Part shown: positions 50,267-59,217 of the stretch, piece after piece
Numbering within the stretch: the first letter of the stretch is position 1
How the letters are laid out: each line of letters begins with the position of its first letter
Origin: Halomonas sp. ALS9
GTDB lineage: Bacteria; Pseudomonadota; Gammaproteobacteria; Pseudomonadales; Halomonadaceae
Reading direction: 5' to 3'
Length of the DNA stretch: 64,000 nucleotides
Assembly: GCF_001651035.1 (NCBI RefSeq)
Contig: NZ_LXRG01000110.1
Location: 1-64,000, forward strand
The notes under the pieces: model-generated
Seen by the model: only the letters and a program-made list of their open reading frames with translations
Told to the model about the DNA's origin: nothing
Database searches by the model: none
Program-made: the position numbers and the translations under genes

Positions 50267-51079
50267 TTAGCAGTCGGTTAGCTGAGCATCGCCGCCGGTG
50301 GCGGGGGCTCGGCGTGAGGTGTCCGGCGTGTTGTCGAGCTGGGTGTATAGCTCTTCAAAACGCTTTTTCAGGTCGTCGTGGGCGGTTTGCAGCTGGCTGA
50401 ACTGGTCGGCGGTGGGGCGAGCTTCCAGTTCATCGGCCAGGGCGTTGTAGTGTTCGGCGACCACTTCCAAGGTGCCTTCCAGTTCGGTGCGGAAGGTTTC
50501 AAAGCCTTTGGCGGTTTTGGTGTCCTGGCGGCTGAACAGGGCGGCGATCTTGGCTTTCAATCCTTCGGCGGCCGGTGGCTTCTCTTCGCTGAAGTCGAGC
50601 TCGATCTCTACCGCTTCGCTGAACAGGTTGTCGGCGTGTTGCTTGCGGCTGGCCAGCGGTGAGGCATTACCCGCTTCGCGGCTGAACTTGATCATCTCGG
50701 TACCCAGCGAGGCGGGGGAGTCGGTGACCGCCAGGCCTTCCAGGTAGGCTTGGCCGGTATCGCCGAACTTGGGGTTGACCTCAATGGAGCTGTAAACCTT
50801 TTGGCGCTTTTTGTTGATGGCTTTGAGTTCGTCGGTGGGGTCGATCTCGGCGAACAGGGCCAGCTTGCCGTCTTCGACTTCGCGGGCTTCCACTGACAGC
50901 ACATCGCCCAGGGCGTTAAACACGCTGTCGGCCGTCATGCCACGAATGTGTTCCATCCAGACGCGGGCGCCGTATTTTTTGGGGTCGTAGTTGGCGGCCA
51001 TCTGTTCGATCCATTCGCGTTGGATCTCGCGGCCGTCGGTAGTTGCGCCTTCGGTGGCGACACGAAAGAACTTGGGCAT
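50267..51079 (-). CDS. O: Capsid scaffold and protease O
   Basis: 270 residues. The N-terminal protease part (FRVATEGATTDGREIQREW, then NYDPKKYGARVWMEHIRGM) and the C-terminal helical scaffold (LQTAHDDLKKRFEELYTQL) match P2 gpO. First gene of the O operon, divergent from P. Confidence 0.94.
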   Translation of the reverse strand: MPKFFRVATEGATTDGREIQREWIEQMAANYDPKKYGARVWMEHIRGMTADSVFNALGDVLSVEAREVEDGKLALFAEIDPTDELKAINKKRQKVYSSIEVNPKFGDTGQAYLEGLAVTDSPASLGTEMIKFSREAGNASPLASRKQHADNLFSEAVEIELDFSEEKPPAAEGLKAKIAALFSRQDTKTAKGFETFRTELEGTLEVVAEHYNALADELEARPTADQFSQLQTAHDDLKKRFEELYTQLDNTPDTSRRAPATGGDAQLTDC

Positions 51080-51156
51080 GTTGGGCTTCCTGAGCAGGGT
51101 GGCGGTTGATGTGGCTCAGGTTCCGCGTGTATGCGTTTTGGCTCAACGGTTGCGCG

Positions 51157-51178
51157 TTGTGCGGGCGGGCTAGCACAA
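51157..51178. promoter_or_regulatory. Late-operon element between O and P
   Basis: A dyad TTGTGC-N10-GCACAA, the most symmetric of three related elements (others at 37762 and 45505). Its centre is 56 bp from the P start and 88 bp from the O start, so it could serve divergent promoters, as in the P2 PO/PP region. Confidence 0.78.
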
Positions 51179-51223
51179 GGCGTGGCAGGCGTGGGCATCG
51201 CGCGCGGCGGGTACGCTGGCGAC

Positions 51224-53023
51224 ATGACGACGACAGCCCTCAACACGATCCCAAGCACGATAGAAACGCCGCGACTCACGGCCCGCCATTTGTATTGGCA
51301 GGGCTGGCGAGTGGCGCGCATTGCTGAGCATATCGGTGAGAAACCGGCCACGGTGCACAGCTGGAAAGCGCGCGACCGTTGGGAAGATGCCACGCCGACC
51401 GAGCGCGTTGAGCACACGCTTGAAGCGCGCATGGTGCAGCTCATTGCGCTACCGGAGAAAGAGGGGAAACACTACAAAGAGATTGACTTACTCGGTAGGC
51501 AGATCGAGCGGCTGGCCAGGATTCGTCAGTACCAGGAAACTGGCCGCGAAGCGGATCTAAACCCCAATATTGAGCGGCGCAACGCGGGGCCGAAGAAGAA
51601 GCCCCGGCGTAACGCGCTGGAAGAAGAGCAGATCGAGGCGCTGGACGCGGCGTTTCTGGAATCGCTGTTTGAATACCAGGCAGTGTGGCTGGAAGCGGGC
51701 CAGAAGCACCGCATTCGCAATATTCTCAAAAGCCGCCAGATTGGGGCCACCTGGTACTTCGCCCGGGAGGCGATCGTCGATGCGTTCAAAACCGGGCGCA
51801 ATAAGATTTTCCTTTCCGCCAGCCGCGCCCAGGCGCATATCTTCCGCAACTACATCGTGCAGTTCGTTAAAGAGGTGTGCGATGTGGAGCTTAAAGGCGA
51901 TCCGATTGTTCTGGATAACGGCGCCGAACTGCACTTCCTAGGCACCAACTCCAAAACCGCCCAGGGCTACCACGGCGATGTGTACCTGGATGAGTACTTC
52001 TGGATTCACCGCTTTGCCGAGTTTCGCAAGGTCACCAGCGGCATGGCCATGCACAAGAAGTGGCGGCAGACGTATTTCTCAACGCCTTCCAGCGTTGGCC
52101 ATGAGGGGTATCCGTTCTGGAACGGTGAGCTGTTTAACAAGCGGCGTAAAAAATCCGAGCGGGCTGAGTTTGATGTCAGCCATGACGCGCTGAAGAACGG
52201 CAAGCTGTGCCCAGACGGCCATTGGCGGCAGATCGTGACAGTGCTGGATGCCATGGAGGGCGGCTGTGATCTGTTCGATCTTGATCAGCTGCGCATGGAG
52301 TACTCGCCGGAAGAGTTCGACAACCTGTTGATGTGTGGCTTTGTCGATGATAGCCAAAGCGCCTTCCCGCTGGCGGTGATGAAAGCCTGCATGGTCGATA
52401 GCTGGGAAGTGTGGGACGACTACCGGCCGTTTGCCCCGCGACCGGTGGGCGACCGGGAGGTGTGGATTGGTTACGACCCCACCGGTACCGGCGAAGATGG
52501 CGATGGGGCTGGTCTGGTGGTGGTATTGCCCGCGCGCTCCAGCGAGGAAAAGCACCGGGTGCTGGAACGCCACCGCTTGAAGGGCCAGGACTACGAAGAT
52601 CAGGCCGCCTTTATCGAATCCTTCCGCGACAAGTACACCATCGGCCATATCGGCATTGATACCACCGGCATCGGCGGCGCGGTGGCCGAATACGTCGAGA
52701 AGTGGTTCCCCACGGTGGTGCGCTACCGCTACGACGTTTCGCTGAAAACAAGCATGGTGCTCCAGGCTCAGCAGATTATGCGCAAAGACCGGCTGGAGTT
52801 TGATGCGGGCTGGTCGGATCTCGCCGCTTCATTCATGGCAATCAAAAAAGAGCTGACCGGCAGCGGCCGCCAGTTCACCTATGTTTCCGGCCGCTGCAAA
52901 GCGACCGGCCACGCGGATCTCGCGTGGGCCACCATGCACGCCCTACATTTTGAGCCTCTCGACGGCCCCGCCAGTGAAGGCGCTGGCCGTTCTATCATGG
53001 AGTTTTCTGACGATGACGACTAA
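51224..53023 (+). CDS. P: Terminase large subunit P
   Basis: 599 residues (P2 gpP: 590). An N-terminal helix-turn-helix (YWQGWRVARIAEHIGEKPAT), the ATPase core (KSRQIGATWYFAREA; VYLDEYFWI Walker B-like) and the nuclease domain (VWIGYDPTGTGEDGDG; GHIGIDTTGIG). The ATG at 51224 matches the family start; the frame is open upstream to 51131 but has no site there. It overlaps Q by 11 nt. Confidence 0.95.
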   Translation: MTTTALNTIPSTIETPRLTARHLYWQGWRVARIAEHIGEKPATVHSWKARDRWEDATPTERVEHTLEARMVQLIALPEKEGKHYKEIDLLGRQIERLARIRQYQETGREADLNPNIERRNAGPKKKPRRNALEEEQIEALDAAFLESLFEYQAVWLEAGQKHRIRNILKSRQIGATWYFAREAIVDAFKTGRNKIFLSASRAQAHIFRNYIVQFVKEVCDVELKGDPIVLDNGAELHFLGTNSKTAQGYHGDVYLDEYFWIHRFAEFRKVTSGMAMHKKWRQTYFSTPSSVGHEGYPFWNGELFNKRRKKSERAEFDVSHDALKNGKLCPDGHWRQIVTVLDAMEGGCDLFDLDQLRMEYSPEEFDNLLMCGFVDDSQSAFPLAVMKACMVDSWEVWDDYRPFAPRPVGDREVWIGYDPTGTGEDGDGAGLVVVLPARSSEEKHRVLERHRLKGQDYEDQAAFIESFRDKYTIGHIGIDTTGIGGAVAEYVEKWFPTVVRYRYDVSLKTSMVLQAQQIMRKDRLEFDAGWSDLAASFMAIKKELTGSGRQFTYVSGRCKATGHADLAWATMHALHFEPLDGPASEGAGRSIMEFSDDDD

Positions 53024-54077
53024 CACCGCTGCGGCCAAGCCGCGCATTCGCGTGCCTGCGTATCAGGTTCAACACGATACCGCCCCGGTGGTGGCCACCG
53101 GCAACGGCCGTATGGAGGCGTTTACTTTTGGCGATCCGGAGCCGGTCACCAGCATGCGCGATGTTTGGTATGAAGGCGTGTGGCTAACGCCGGATGAGTG
53201 GTACGAGCCGCCGATCCCGCTAAGCGTGTTGGCCAAGAGCTACCGGGCCACCGCCCACCACGGCAGCGCTTTGCAGGTGAAACGCAATATTCTGCTGAAA
53301 ACCTTTATTCCCCACCCACTGCTGAACCGCCGCACCTTCAGCTCGCTGGCCCTCGACTACCTGGTGTTTGGTAACGGCTATCTGGAGGACGTGCGCGGGC
53401 GGCTAGGGCGGCGGCTGGGTCTGCAGCACCGCGGCGCAAAGTATATGCGCCGGGGTGAGGATGACCGCTATTGGTGGGTACCCAACTACATGGAACGGGT
53501 AGAGCTGCCCGCCGGGCGTACCGTCCACCTGCTTGAACCGGATATTGATCAGACCATCTATGGGGTGCCGGACTATATCGGCAGCCTGCAAAGCGCCTGG
53601 CTTAACGAATCCGCCACCTTGTTCCGCCGCCGCTACTACCTCAACGGCAGCCACGCGGGCTTCATCATGTACGTCAACGACCCGGCCCACGATCAAAAAG
53701 ACATCGACGATATGCGTAAGGCGCTGAAAAACAGCAAAGGGCCGGGCAACTTCCGCAACCTGTTCCTTTACTCACCCAGGGGCAAAAAGGACGGCGTGCA
53801 GATCATCCCGGTGTCTGAGGTCGCGGCCAAAGACGAGTTCTACAACATCAAAAACATCACCCGCGACGACCAGCTGGCCGGGCACCGTATCCCACCGCAG
53901 CTAATGGGCGTGGTGCCTCAAAACGCCGCCGGATTTGGCGACGCTGAAAAAGCCGCCAAGGTGTATGTCGCCAATGAGCTAGAGCCATTGCAGGCCACCT
54001 TCAAAGAGATCAATGAGCACGTGGGGGAAGAGGTGGTGAGGTTCGATCCGTATTTGTTGGATCTTGATGATATGTGA
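53013..54077 (+). CDS. Q: Portal protein Q
   Basis: 354 residues (P2 gpQ: 344). FTFGDPEPVTSMRDVWYEG, the core KRNILLKTFIPHPLL and LDYLVFGNGYLEDV, and the C-terminal VGEEVVRFDPYLLDL. The ATG at 53013 lies inside the P 3' end, with GGAG upstream. Twelve copies form the portal ring. Confidence 0.95.
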   Translation: MTTNTAAAKPRIRVPAYQVQHDTAPVVATGNGRMEAFTFGDPEPVTSMRDVWYEGVWLTPDEWYEPPIPLSVLAKSYRATAHHGSALQVKRNILLKTFIPHPLLNRRTFSSLALDYLVFGNGYLEDVRGRLGRRLGLQHRGAKYMRRGEDDRYWWVPNYMERVELPAGRTVHLLEPDIDQTIYGVPDYIGSLQSAWLNESATLFRRRYYLNGSHAGFIMYVNDPAHDQKDIDDMRKALKNSKGPGNFRNLFLYSPRGKKDGVQIIPVSEVAAKDEFYNIKNITRDDQLAGHRIPPQLMGVVPQNAAGFGDAEKAAKVYVANELEPLQATFKEINEHVGEEVVRFDPYLLDLDDM

Positions 54078-54159
54078 ATTAATAAAAATAAAATTGAGAT
54101 AAAGTAAAATGTATGATTCATTGAATTAAATTTAATTATCTATAAGGGCTAGCCGCAAT

Positions 54160-55095
54160 ATGCCTAAATTACCTGCAGAGCTTGATCAACTCCTTTCATG
54201 TATAGAGATAGAGAAGGAGCAATACCCTGATCGTCAGAGCGATCTGGAATCCCTACAGGACTATGTTGCGAACGGCAATACCTTCATGGTGAGGTCGACA
54301 GCGGAGAGGATCGTTGAGCAACAGCGGGCAATAAAGCAAATGCGGGAGCAGGGCTTGCCCGCAGATCTCCAGCTGTTATGCGAACGAATTGAGCAAGAAG
54401 AAGAGCAATACCCTGATCGTCAGAGCGATCTGGAATCCTTACAGGACTATGTTGCGAACGGCAATACCTTCATGGTGAGGTCGACAGCGGAGAGAATCGT
54501 TGAGCAACAGCGGGCAATAAAGCAAATGCGGGAGCAGGGCTTGCCCGCAGATCTCCAGCTGTTATGCGAACGAATTGAGCAAGAAGAAGAGCAATATCCA
54601 GATCGTCAGAGCGATCTGGAGTCCTTGCAGGAATATATTGTGAACGGCAACACTTTCATGGTGCGGTCGACAGCGGAGAGGATCATTGATCAACAGCGGG
54701 CAAGAAAGCAAATGCGAGAGCAGGGCTTGCCCTCAGATCTCCAGCTGTTATGCGAACGAATTGAGCAAGAAGAAGAGCAATATCCAGATCGTCAGAGCGA
54801 TCTGGAGTCCTTGCAGGAATATATTGTGAACGGCAACACTTTCATGGTGAGGTCGACAGCGGAGAGAGTCATTGAGCAACAACGGTCAGTAAAGCAAATA
54901 CGCGAACACGGTTTGCCTGCAGATCTCCAGCTATTATGTGAACGAATAGAGCAGGAAGAAGAGCTATACCCTGATCGTCAGAGCGAGCTGGAGTCCTTGC
55001 AGGACTATATTGTGAACGGCAACATCTTCATGGCGAAGTCGACAGCCGAGAGGGTCGTTGAACAACAACGTGCAGTAAGGCAGATGCGTAAGTGA
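54160..55095 (+). CDS. Protein of five 62-residue repeats, unknown function
   Basis: 311 residues = MPK + four 62-residue units + one 60-residue unit. Each reads LPADLQLLCERIEQEEEQYP (1-20), DRQSDLESLQDYVANGN (21-37), TFMVRSTAERIVEQQRA (38-54) and IKQMREQG. It looks all-helical and charged, with no signal or membrane segment. Units 1 and 2 share one wording and 3 and 4 another, so pairs were duplicated recently. Located after the portal gene and before the probable cos, preceded by an 82-bp AT-rich gap, as cargo genes are. No known family recognised. Confidence 0.75.
   Translation: MPKLPAELDQLLSCIEIEKEQYPDRQSDLESLQDYVANGNTFMVRSTAERIVEQQRAIKQMREQGLPADLQLLCERIEQEEEQYPDRQSDLESLQDYVANGNTFMVRSTAERIVEQQRAIKQMREQGLPADLQLLCERIEQEEEQYPDRQSDLESLQEYIVNGNTFMVRSTAERIIDQQRARKQMREQGLPSDLQLLCERIEQEEEQYPDRQSDLESLQEYIVNGNTFMVRSTAERVIEQQRSVKQIREHGLPADLQLLCERIEQEEELYPDRQSELESLQDYIVNGNIFMAKSTAERVVEQQRAVRQMRK
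54169..55092 (+). repeat. Five in-frame tandem repeats of 186 bp
   Basis: Units start at 54169, 54355, 54541, 54727 and 54913 (the last 180 bp). Identity between successive units is very high, and the array is fully coding. Likely to expand or contract by recombination. Confidence 0.92.
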
Positions 55096-55122
55096 CATTT
55101 TTTAATCAACTCACATTTTCTT

Positions 55123-55152
55123 AAGCCGCTTTTTCAAAGCGGCTTTATTTAT
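55123..55152 (+). terminator. Terminator after the repeat-protein gene
   Basis: AAGCCGCTTT-TTC-AAAGCGGCTT, then TATTTATTT. It ends the rightward transcript (P, Q, repeat protein). Confidence 0.88.
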
Positions 55153-55191
55153 TTCAATTGATTTTGAATTTTGATTGGCCCACGCCGCGCC

Positions 55192-55210
55192 ATCGTCACC
55201 CCGCCCCGCC
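55192..55210 (-). other. Candidate cos (cohesive end) site
   Basis: On the minus strand GGCGGGGCGGGGTGACGAT. P2-type cohesive ends, as recalled, begin GGCGAGGCGGGG and read from the end into the Q side; the orientation and position (after portal gene Q) agree. The surrounding 55175-55220 is the most GC-rich non-coding stretch of the prophage, between AT-rich flanks. Needs comparison with P2-like cos sequences. Confidence 0.6.
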
Positions 55211-55344
55211 CGCGCGCTAAATGCAGTGGTTTTTATGCACCCTTGCGGCAGGCACTCAAGCCGCGCCATTGCTGGGCGGGAACGCGGTTATAAGGGCTGA
55301 TGTTTTTATGCGTTTTCATGCGCATTCATGCACTTTTTCGGTGC

Positions 55345-55596
55345 TCAGTAAAAAGGTGTTTGGAAGTGATTGGCCAGCATGGCCAATATTGTTTTGCGGT
55401 GGCCATCCCAGGTTCTTTCATCGACCATATCAGCGACTACGGTGGGCATTTCTGCGCGGGTGATCCATAGCTCGAAGGTATCGTCAGGGGTTAGGCCGAT
55501 CTTTGCGCGGTGGTTTTGTAGTCTGATATCAAACTGCAGGTAGGTTCCACCGCCAGGGTGTTGGCGTAGTGAATAGGTGAATCGCTTGATTTTCAT
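55345..55596 (-). CDS. Small hypothetical protein near attR
   Basis: 83 residues, strand-rich first half (IKRFTYSLRQHPGGGTYLQF, then DIRLQNHRAKIGL) and a helical end (DERTWDGHRKTILAMLANHF). No family recognised; the ribosome site is weak. It reads away from attR toward cos; possible cargo or late-acquired phage gene. Confidence 0.5.
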   Translation of the reverse strand: MKIKRFTYSLRQHPGGGTYLQFDIRLQNHRAKIGLTPDDTFELWITRAEMPTVVADMVDERTWDGHRKTILAMLANHFQTPFY

Positions 55597-55725
55597 GCCA
55601 TATTCTCACGGCCATTTTCTACGTAGTTCATATCGCTAAGCCAATGATTTACAATGCCGCAATGGATGGATTTAACATAGTTCTTTTTCGCATAACTCGC
55701 TGATTGATATATTTAATTGTAATAT

Positions 55726-55775
55726 CTTGTAATCAGTAGGTCCCGGGTTCGACTCCTGGTGTCGGCACCACTGAA
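55726..55775. repeat. attR core
   Basis: Exact copy of 15382-15431: half of tRNA-Thr from the anticodon loop to CCA plus 5 nt. No 5' half precedes it (AT-rich phage DNA instead), so it is not a functional tRNA. The following ~60 bp is the original chromosomal tRNA-Thr flank. Confidence 0.93.
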
Positions 55776-55811
55776 GAGTGGTTAAAAGCAAAGCGTTAGA
55801 GAATTAGATTA

Positions 55812-55836
55812 AACCGTCCTTAGGGGCGGTTTTTTC
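55812..55836 (+). terminator. Original terminator of the tRNA cluster
   Basis: AACCGTCC-TTAG-GGGCGGTT followed by TTTTT, right of attR. It is the bacterial counterpart of 15467-15492. Confidence 0.83.
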
Positions 55837-55975
55837 GTGTGTGTCTATAAAATGTGGCACAGTTTTCAAAAGAGCAGAAAAGCATAAGCCGATGCCATCT
55901 ATGCCATGATTTCTGGCTGTGTGAAGTCCCCATAAAGACCCAACGCCAGGGATGAGTGCCACATCGTAACGCACT

Positions 55976-56002
55976 GAAAAAGGGCGCTAATTATTAGCGC
56001 CC
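55976..56002 (-). terminator. Terminator of the OmpA-domain gene
   Basis: On the minus strand GGGCGCTAA-TAA-TTAGCGCCC followed by TTTTTC, about 58 bp after the stop of the gene at 56061. Confidence 0.85.
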
Positions 56003-56060
56003 CATAACCAGTGATTTACTTCGCGCTACCACGGTAGGTTATTCAGTGTGTCAACCAGAT

Positions 56061-57038
56061 TTAGTTTGGCAATTCCACAAGCTCGACCCGGCGGTTAAGG
56101 CTGCGTCCTTCTTCGCTATGGTTGCTGGCCAGAGGTGCCATCATCCCTGCACCTGACGCTCTCAGTCGGTCAGCCTGTATGTCATGCTGACGCTCAAGAT
56201 AAGCGTTCACCGCTTGAGCACGGTCAGCAGATAGGCGCAGGTTGTACTCAAAGCTGCCGTCACTGTCTGTATGACCTACAACAAGCAAACGTAACCCCGT
56301 TTCAGCTTGCAGTAACCGTGCGACCTCTGCCAGTGCTTCGCTGGATTCGGGGAGTATCTCTGCGCTGTCAAAGGCAAAGTGGATCTGCTGCAAGGCCACC
56401 CGCCCTTGGCTATCCAGTTCGGTGGCCAACCGATCTGCTTTTAACGGCTCATGCGCCATCTCACTGTCCATTTCGGTAGTGGTGACTACATCCAACAGCA
56501 CGACAGGGGTATCGCTACGAGCTGGCATAAAAATCACCACTGCGGCTAACACGTTTCTATCTGCTGAGCGCACAGCAAGATATGCCACATTGGAAGCGTG
56601 GCTCATGGGTAGTCTCATCTGAGGCTTAAACCCCATCCTTTCAACAGCGCTGTATCTGCCCATAAAGCGTGTGCCACGGCGGTTATCCAGCGCATTATCC
56701 GCACTGCGCCCACTGAACAGTACCTCGAAACCTGCGCGCTCCAACGACTGCTGATAGCTGTGCATGATTCTGAGAGTAGAGGTTGTTGACTCATCGAAGA
56801 AGTAGACAATACGCAGATGTTCGCCTTCGAGTGTTTCAGTACTGTCATAACCTTGGCGATACACAAAAGGGCCGGTGGGCACCGTTACTTGCTCAAAGTC
56901 ACTTCGTGAAAACCAGCCAATATAAGACCCAGCCACGCGCTCGATCAAAGGGTGATCTCCCGATCCCTCGACATCCTCATTGGCTGAAGAAAGATAAGGC
57001 AATGCCAGTAAGAGCAGTAGTACGACTATTTTTTTCAT
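56061..57038 (-). CDS. DUF4892-like and OmpA C-terminal domain envelope protein
   Basis: 325 residues: a signal peptide (MKKIVVLLLLLALPYLSSA), a DUF4892-type domain (HPLIERVAGSYIGWFSRSDF, then HSYQQSLERAGFEVLFSG) and a C-terminal OmpA peptidoglycan-binding domain (IHFAFDSAEILPESSEAL, then VVGHTDSDGSFEYNLRLS and RRVELVE). Likely periplasmic, tied to the cell wall. Single-gene unit with its own terminator. Confidence 0.87.
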   Translation of the reverse strand: MKKIVVLLLLLALPYLSSANEDVEGSGDHPLIERVAGSYIGWFSRSDFEQVTVPTGPFVYRQGYDSTETLEGEHLRIVYFFDESTTSTLRIMHSYQQSLERAGFEVLFSGRSADNALDNRRGTRFMGRYSAVERMGFKPQMRLPMSHASNVAYLAVRSADRNVLAAVVIFMPARSDTPVVLLDVVTTTEMDSEMAHEPLKADRLATELDSQGRVALQQIHFAFDSAEILPESSEALAEVARLLQAETGLRLLVVGHTDSDGSFEYNLRLSADRAQAVNAYLERQHDIQADRLRASGAGMMAPLASNHSEEGRSLNRRVELVELPN

Positions 57039-57246
57039 GAGATATATTCATTTAAGTTTGGATTTGAAAGTATAAACACTGCTCGCTGGCTAAGCTAGAT
57101 AGGAAATTTATATCCTCGGCGGTCTCCAACTCTATGTGTTTGTTTTTATACATTCATGCTAGCTAAGCCCATTGTGGCGCAGCCGTTTCTAAAGTCCGAT
57201 ATTGCTTAATTTTCCTATGTCGATGGGAAGAGGTAATTGCATCGAT

Positions 57247-57475
57247 ATGCTTGATCTCAATGAGATTGCTCTGTTTGTGCCAGTAGCACGTAACGGTAGC
57301 TTCACCGAGACCGCACGCCGGTTAGGCACACCTTCCAATACGTTAAGCCATCGACTTCAAAAGCTTGAAAATCAGCTTGGTACGCGGCTACTTCAGCGGC
57401 CTACTCGCAAGCTGACACTCTTAACACTGGCCAAACATTTCACGAGCAGTGCGTAGGATCAGTCGATGGACTTAT
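57247..57475 (+). pseudogene. Truncated, frameshifted LysR-type regulator
   Basis: MLDLNEIALFVPVARNGSF, then TARRLGTPSNTLSHRLQKLE is a LysR helix-turn-helix domain. Near 57420 the frame must shift to continue as TGQTFHEQCVGSVDGLM, normal LysR sequence, which then stops at about 57475. The effector-binding domain is missing. A gene remnant. Confidence 0.82.
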
Positions 57476-57536
57476 GATCCCCTGAATACTTGCTTTGATA
57501 ATTTAAATATTAGTGGCTCGTTGCGTGAGCCGATTA

Positions 57537-57995
57537 CTAATAAAGATACACCGCCTCGAAGGTCGCCAGTGGTTTGCTATTGGCATCTGACAGCACAAGC
57601 ATCGCGCCATCCACGTGCCATGCTGTTACCTGCTTGAGTGAGGCAAGAAAATCGCTCTCGGTTTTCATTTGGGTCGTTGGGCAGGCCATTTTAGTGCTGG
57701 CGATTTGACTAAACTCAATGTGCTCGTTTTCCAACAGGTAGCTGCCCATCAGGGTATTACAGCCCGTAGCGCCGGCTAAGCGTGAAGCATCTTGATGAAG
57801 AACCAGGTGAGCTTCACGAAAATTCTCATGAGTGACGACCGGCGCACCATTCAGTTTCGTCAGCTTCCAATAGGTATTGACCAACGGTTCATCTAGGGTC
57901 GCGGAAGCGCCTTGGGCTTTTGTCGCGTCCACGGTGCAGCCGACGAATATTAATAGAGTGCCGATAAATCCACATATCGCTAGCAGTCGCTTCAA
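57537..57995 (-). CDS. META/HslJ-domain lipoprotein
   Basis: 152 residues. Signal peptide with lipobox-like IFVGC (Cys at about 20), then a META domain (NTYWKLTKLNGAPV, ATGCNTLMGSYLLE, ASTKMACP) as in HslJ. Linked to heat and novobiocin resistance in E. coli; the role here is unknown. It converges with the LysR remnant. Confidence 0.88.
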   Translation of the reverse strand: MKRLLAICGFIGTLLIFVGCTVDATKAQGASATLDEPLVNTYWKLTKLNGAPVVTHENFREAHLVLHQDASRLAGATGCNTLMGSYLLENEHIEFSQIASTKMACPTTQMKTESDFLASLKQVTAWHVDGAMLVLSDANSKPLATFEAVYLY

Positions 57996-58392
57996 ATTGC
58001 AATTCCTTATGAGGTTAAAGAATGATAATAGCAGTAAATAATATGAATATTAAAATCAAAAAAATGATGATATTTTTAAGCCTGAAATTTTAGTTTTTCT
58101 GAGGATTTAATGGGTATGGTGATGTTGTTGTAGTTTTTACGGTAAATTATCTTGGTGATTTAAAATTAAGTTGGCATGATTTATTTTAATGTAAGTTAAA
58201 TCTTTTGTTTTGTGCTGCTTGCGGCTTGATAGACAAGGCATGTCAGCTATGCTCATTAGTGTTCGATCTATATGGTGAATTATCTAAGAGCGATGAGGTT
58301 TGTGGTTTTAAATTACTAATAAACCTAAAGATGACATATGACATTACTGCCAGTGGAAGGATTCTCTGGTAGCTCATTAAGGAGAATTTAAA
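57996..58392. other. AT-rich intergenic region upstream of the catalase
   Basis: 397 bp without a gene, much more AT-rich than average. It must hold the promoters of the divergent META gene and the catalase gene; no clear operator was recognised. AAGGAG lies just before the catalase ATG. Confidence 0.6.
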
Positions 58393-59217
58393 ATGTTTCA
58401 TCATTCCGCAAAACTTCAGTATCCGGTAAAAGTCGATAAGCCTAATCCCCAGTTCGCCATGCTGCTACAGCAGGCAATTGGTGGTATAGAAGGTGAAATT
58501 CGCGTTGCGATGCAGTATTTCTTCCAAGCGATGGGCGCCCGAGGCGATGACCGTATCCGCGATATGCTCATGTCGACGGCAACGGAAGAGCTATCGCATA
58601 TTGAGATGCTTGGTCATGCCGTCGCGCTTAACCTTGAAGGAGCACCCCTCTCTTACCAAGAAGAGACCGCCAAAGATCCGGTTATGAATGCAATTCTCGG
58701 CGGTGCCAACCCACGGCACCTATTATCCTCAGGTCTTTCGGCGATGCCGGTAAATGCGAATGGTGTTCCATTTGATATGAGCCATGTCTATGCCACCGGT
58801 AATATTGGTGCCGATATGCTAGCAAACGTGGCTGCGGAAGCTGGGGGCAGGGTGCTTGCATCACGCCTATATAACTGGACTGATGATCATGGCATGAAGG
58901 ATTTCTTATCGTTCCTGATCGCACGAGATACCTACCATCAACAGCAATGGCTGGCCGTCATAGAAGAGTTGGGTGGCATGCAAGCGCAGCTTCCCATTCC
59001 GAACTCGACCCCAGAAGACCATGAGGCGATGCAGCACTCTTACTATTACTTGAATACCCTACTTGATAAAGAAGCGCCGAAAGGCCGCTGGGCAGAAGGC
59101 CCTTCTCTTGACGGAAAGAGCAATTATTCAGTAATGGATCAGCCTGCACCTGAAGGCCAGGAAGCGACGTTGGGTAAAGCTCCGCCAAACTCTGGCGCTC
59201 AGAACGAGCAGATGTAG
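58393..59217 (+). CDS. Manganese catalase
   Basis: 274 residues. Decomposes hydrogen peroxide at a di-manganese centre in a four-helix bundle. Ligands are all visible: E35 (GGIEGEIRVAM), E66 and H69 (ATEELSHIEML), E149 (NVAAEAGGR) and H182 (RDTYHQQQW). Normal length. The C-terminal tail (QPAPEGQEATLGKAPP) is typical of proteobacterial forms of the enzyme. Confidence 0.95.
   Translation: MFHHSAKLQYPVKVDKPNPQFAMLLQQAIGGIEGEIRVAMQYFFQAMGARGDDRIRDMLMSTATEELSHIEMLGHAVALNLEGAPLSYQEETAKDPVMNAILGGANPRHLLSSGLSAMPVNANGVPFDMSHVYATGNIGADMLANVAAEAGGRVLASRLYNWTDDHGMKDFLSFLIARDTYHQQQWLAVIEELGGMQAQLPIPNSTPEDHEAMQHSYYYLNTLLDKEAPKGRWAEGPSLDGKSNYSVMDQPAPEGQEATLGKAPPNSGAQNEQM

Noticed and set aside
54169..55092. 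Regular repeats that might suggest a CRISPR array
   Set aside because: Units are 186 bp, contiguous, without unique spacers, and fully in one reading frame; no cas genes are nearby.
55221..55463. 80-codon plus-strand frame near cos
   Set aside because: No ribosome site, composition unlike a coding frame, and overlap with the minus-strand gene at 55345-55596 and the GC-rich cos region.
55726..55775. A second tRNA-Thr gene at the right end
   Set aside because: Only the 3' half is present, preceded by AT-rich phage sequence. It is the attachment site repeat.
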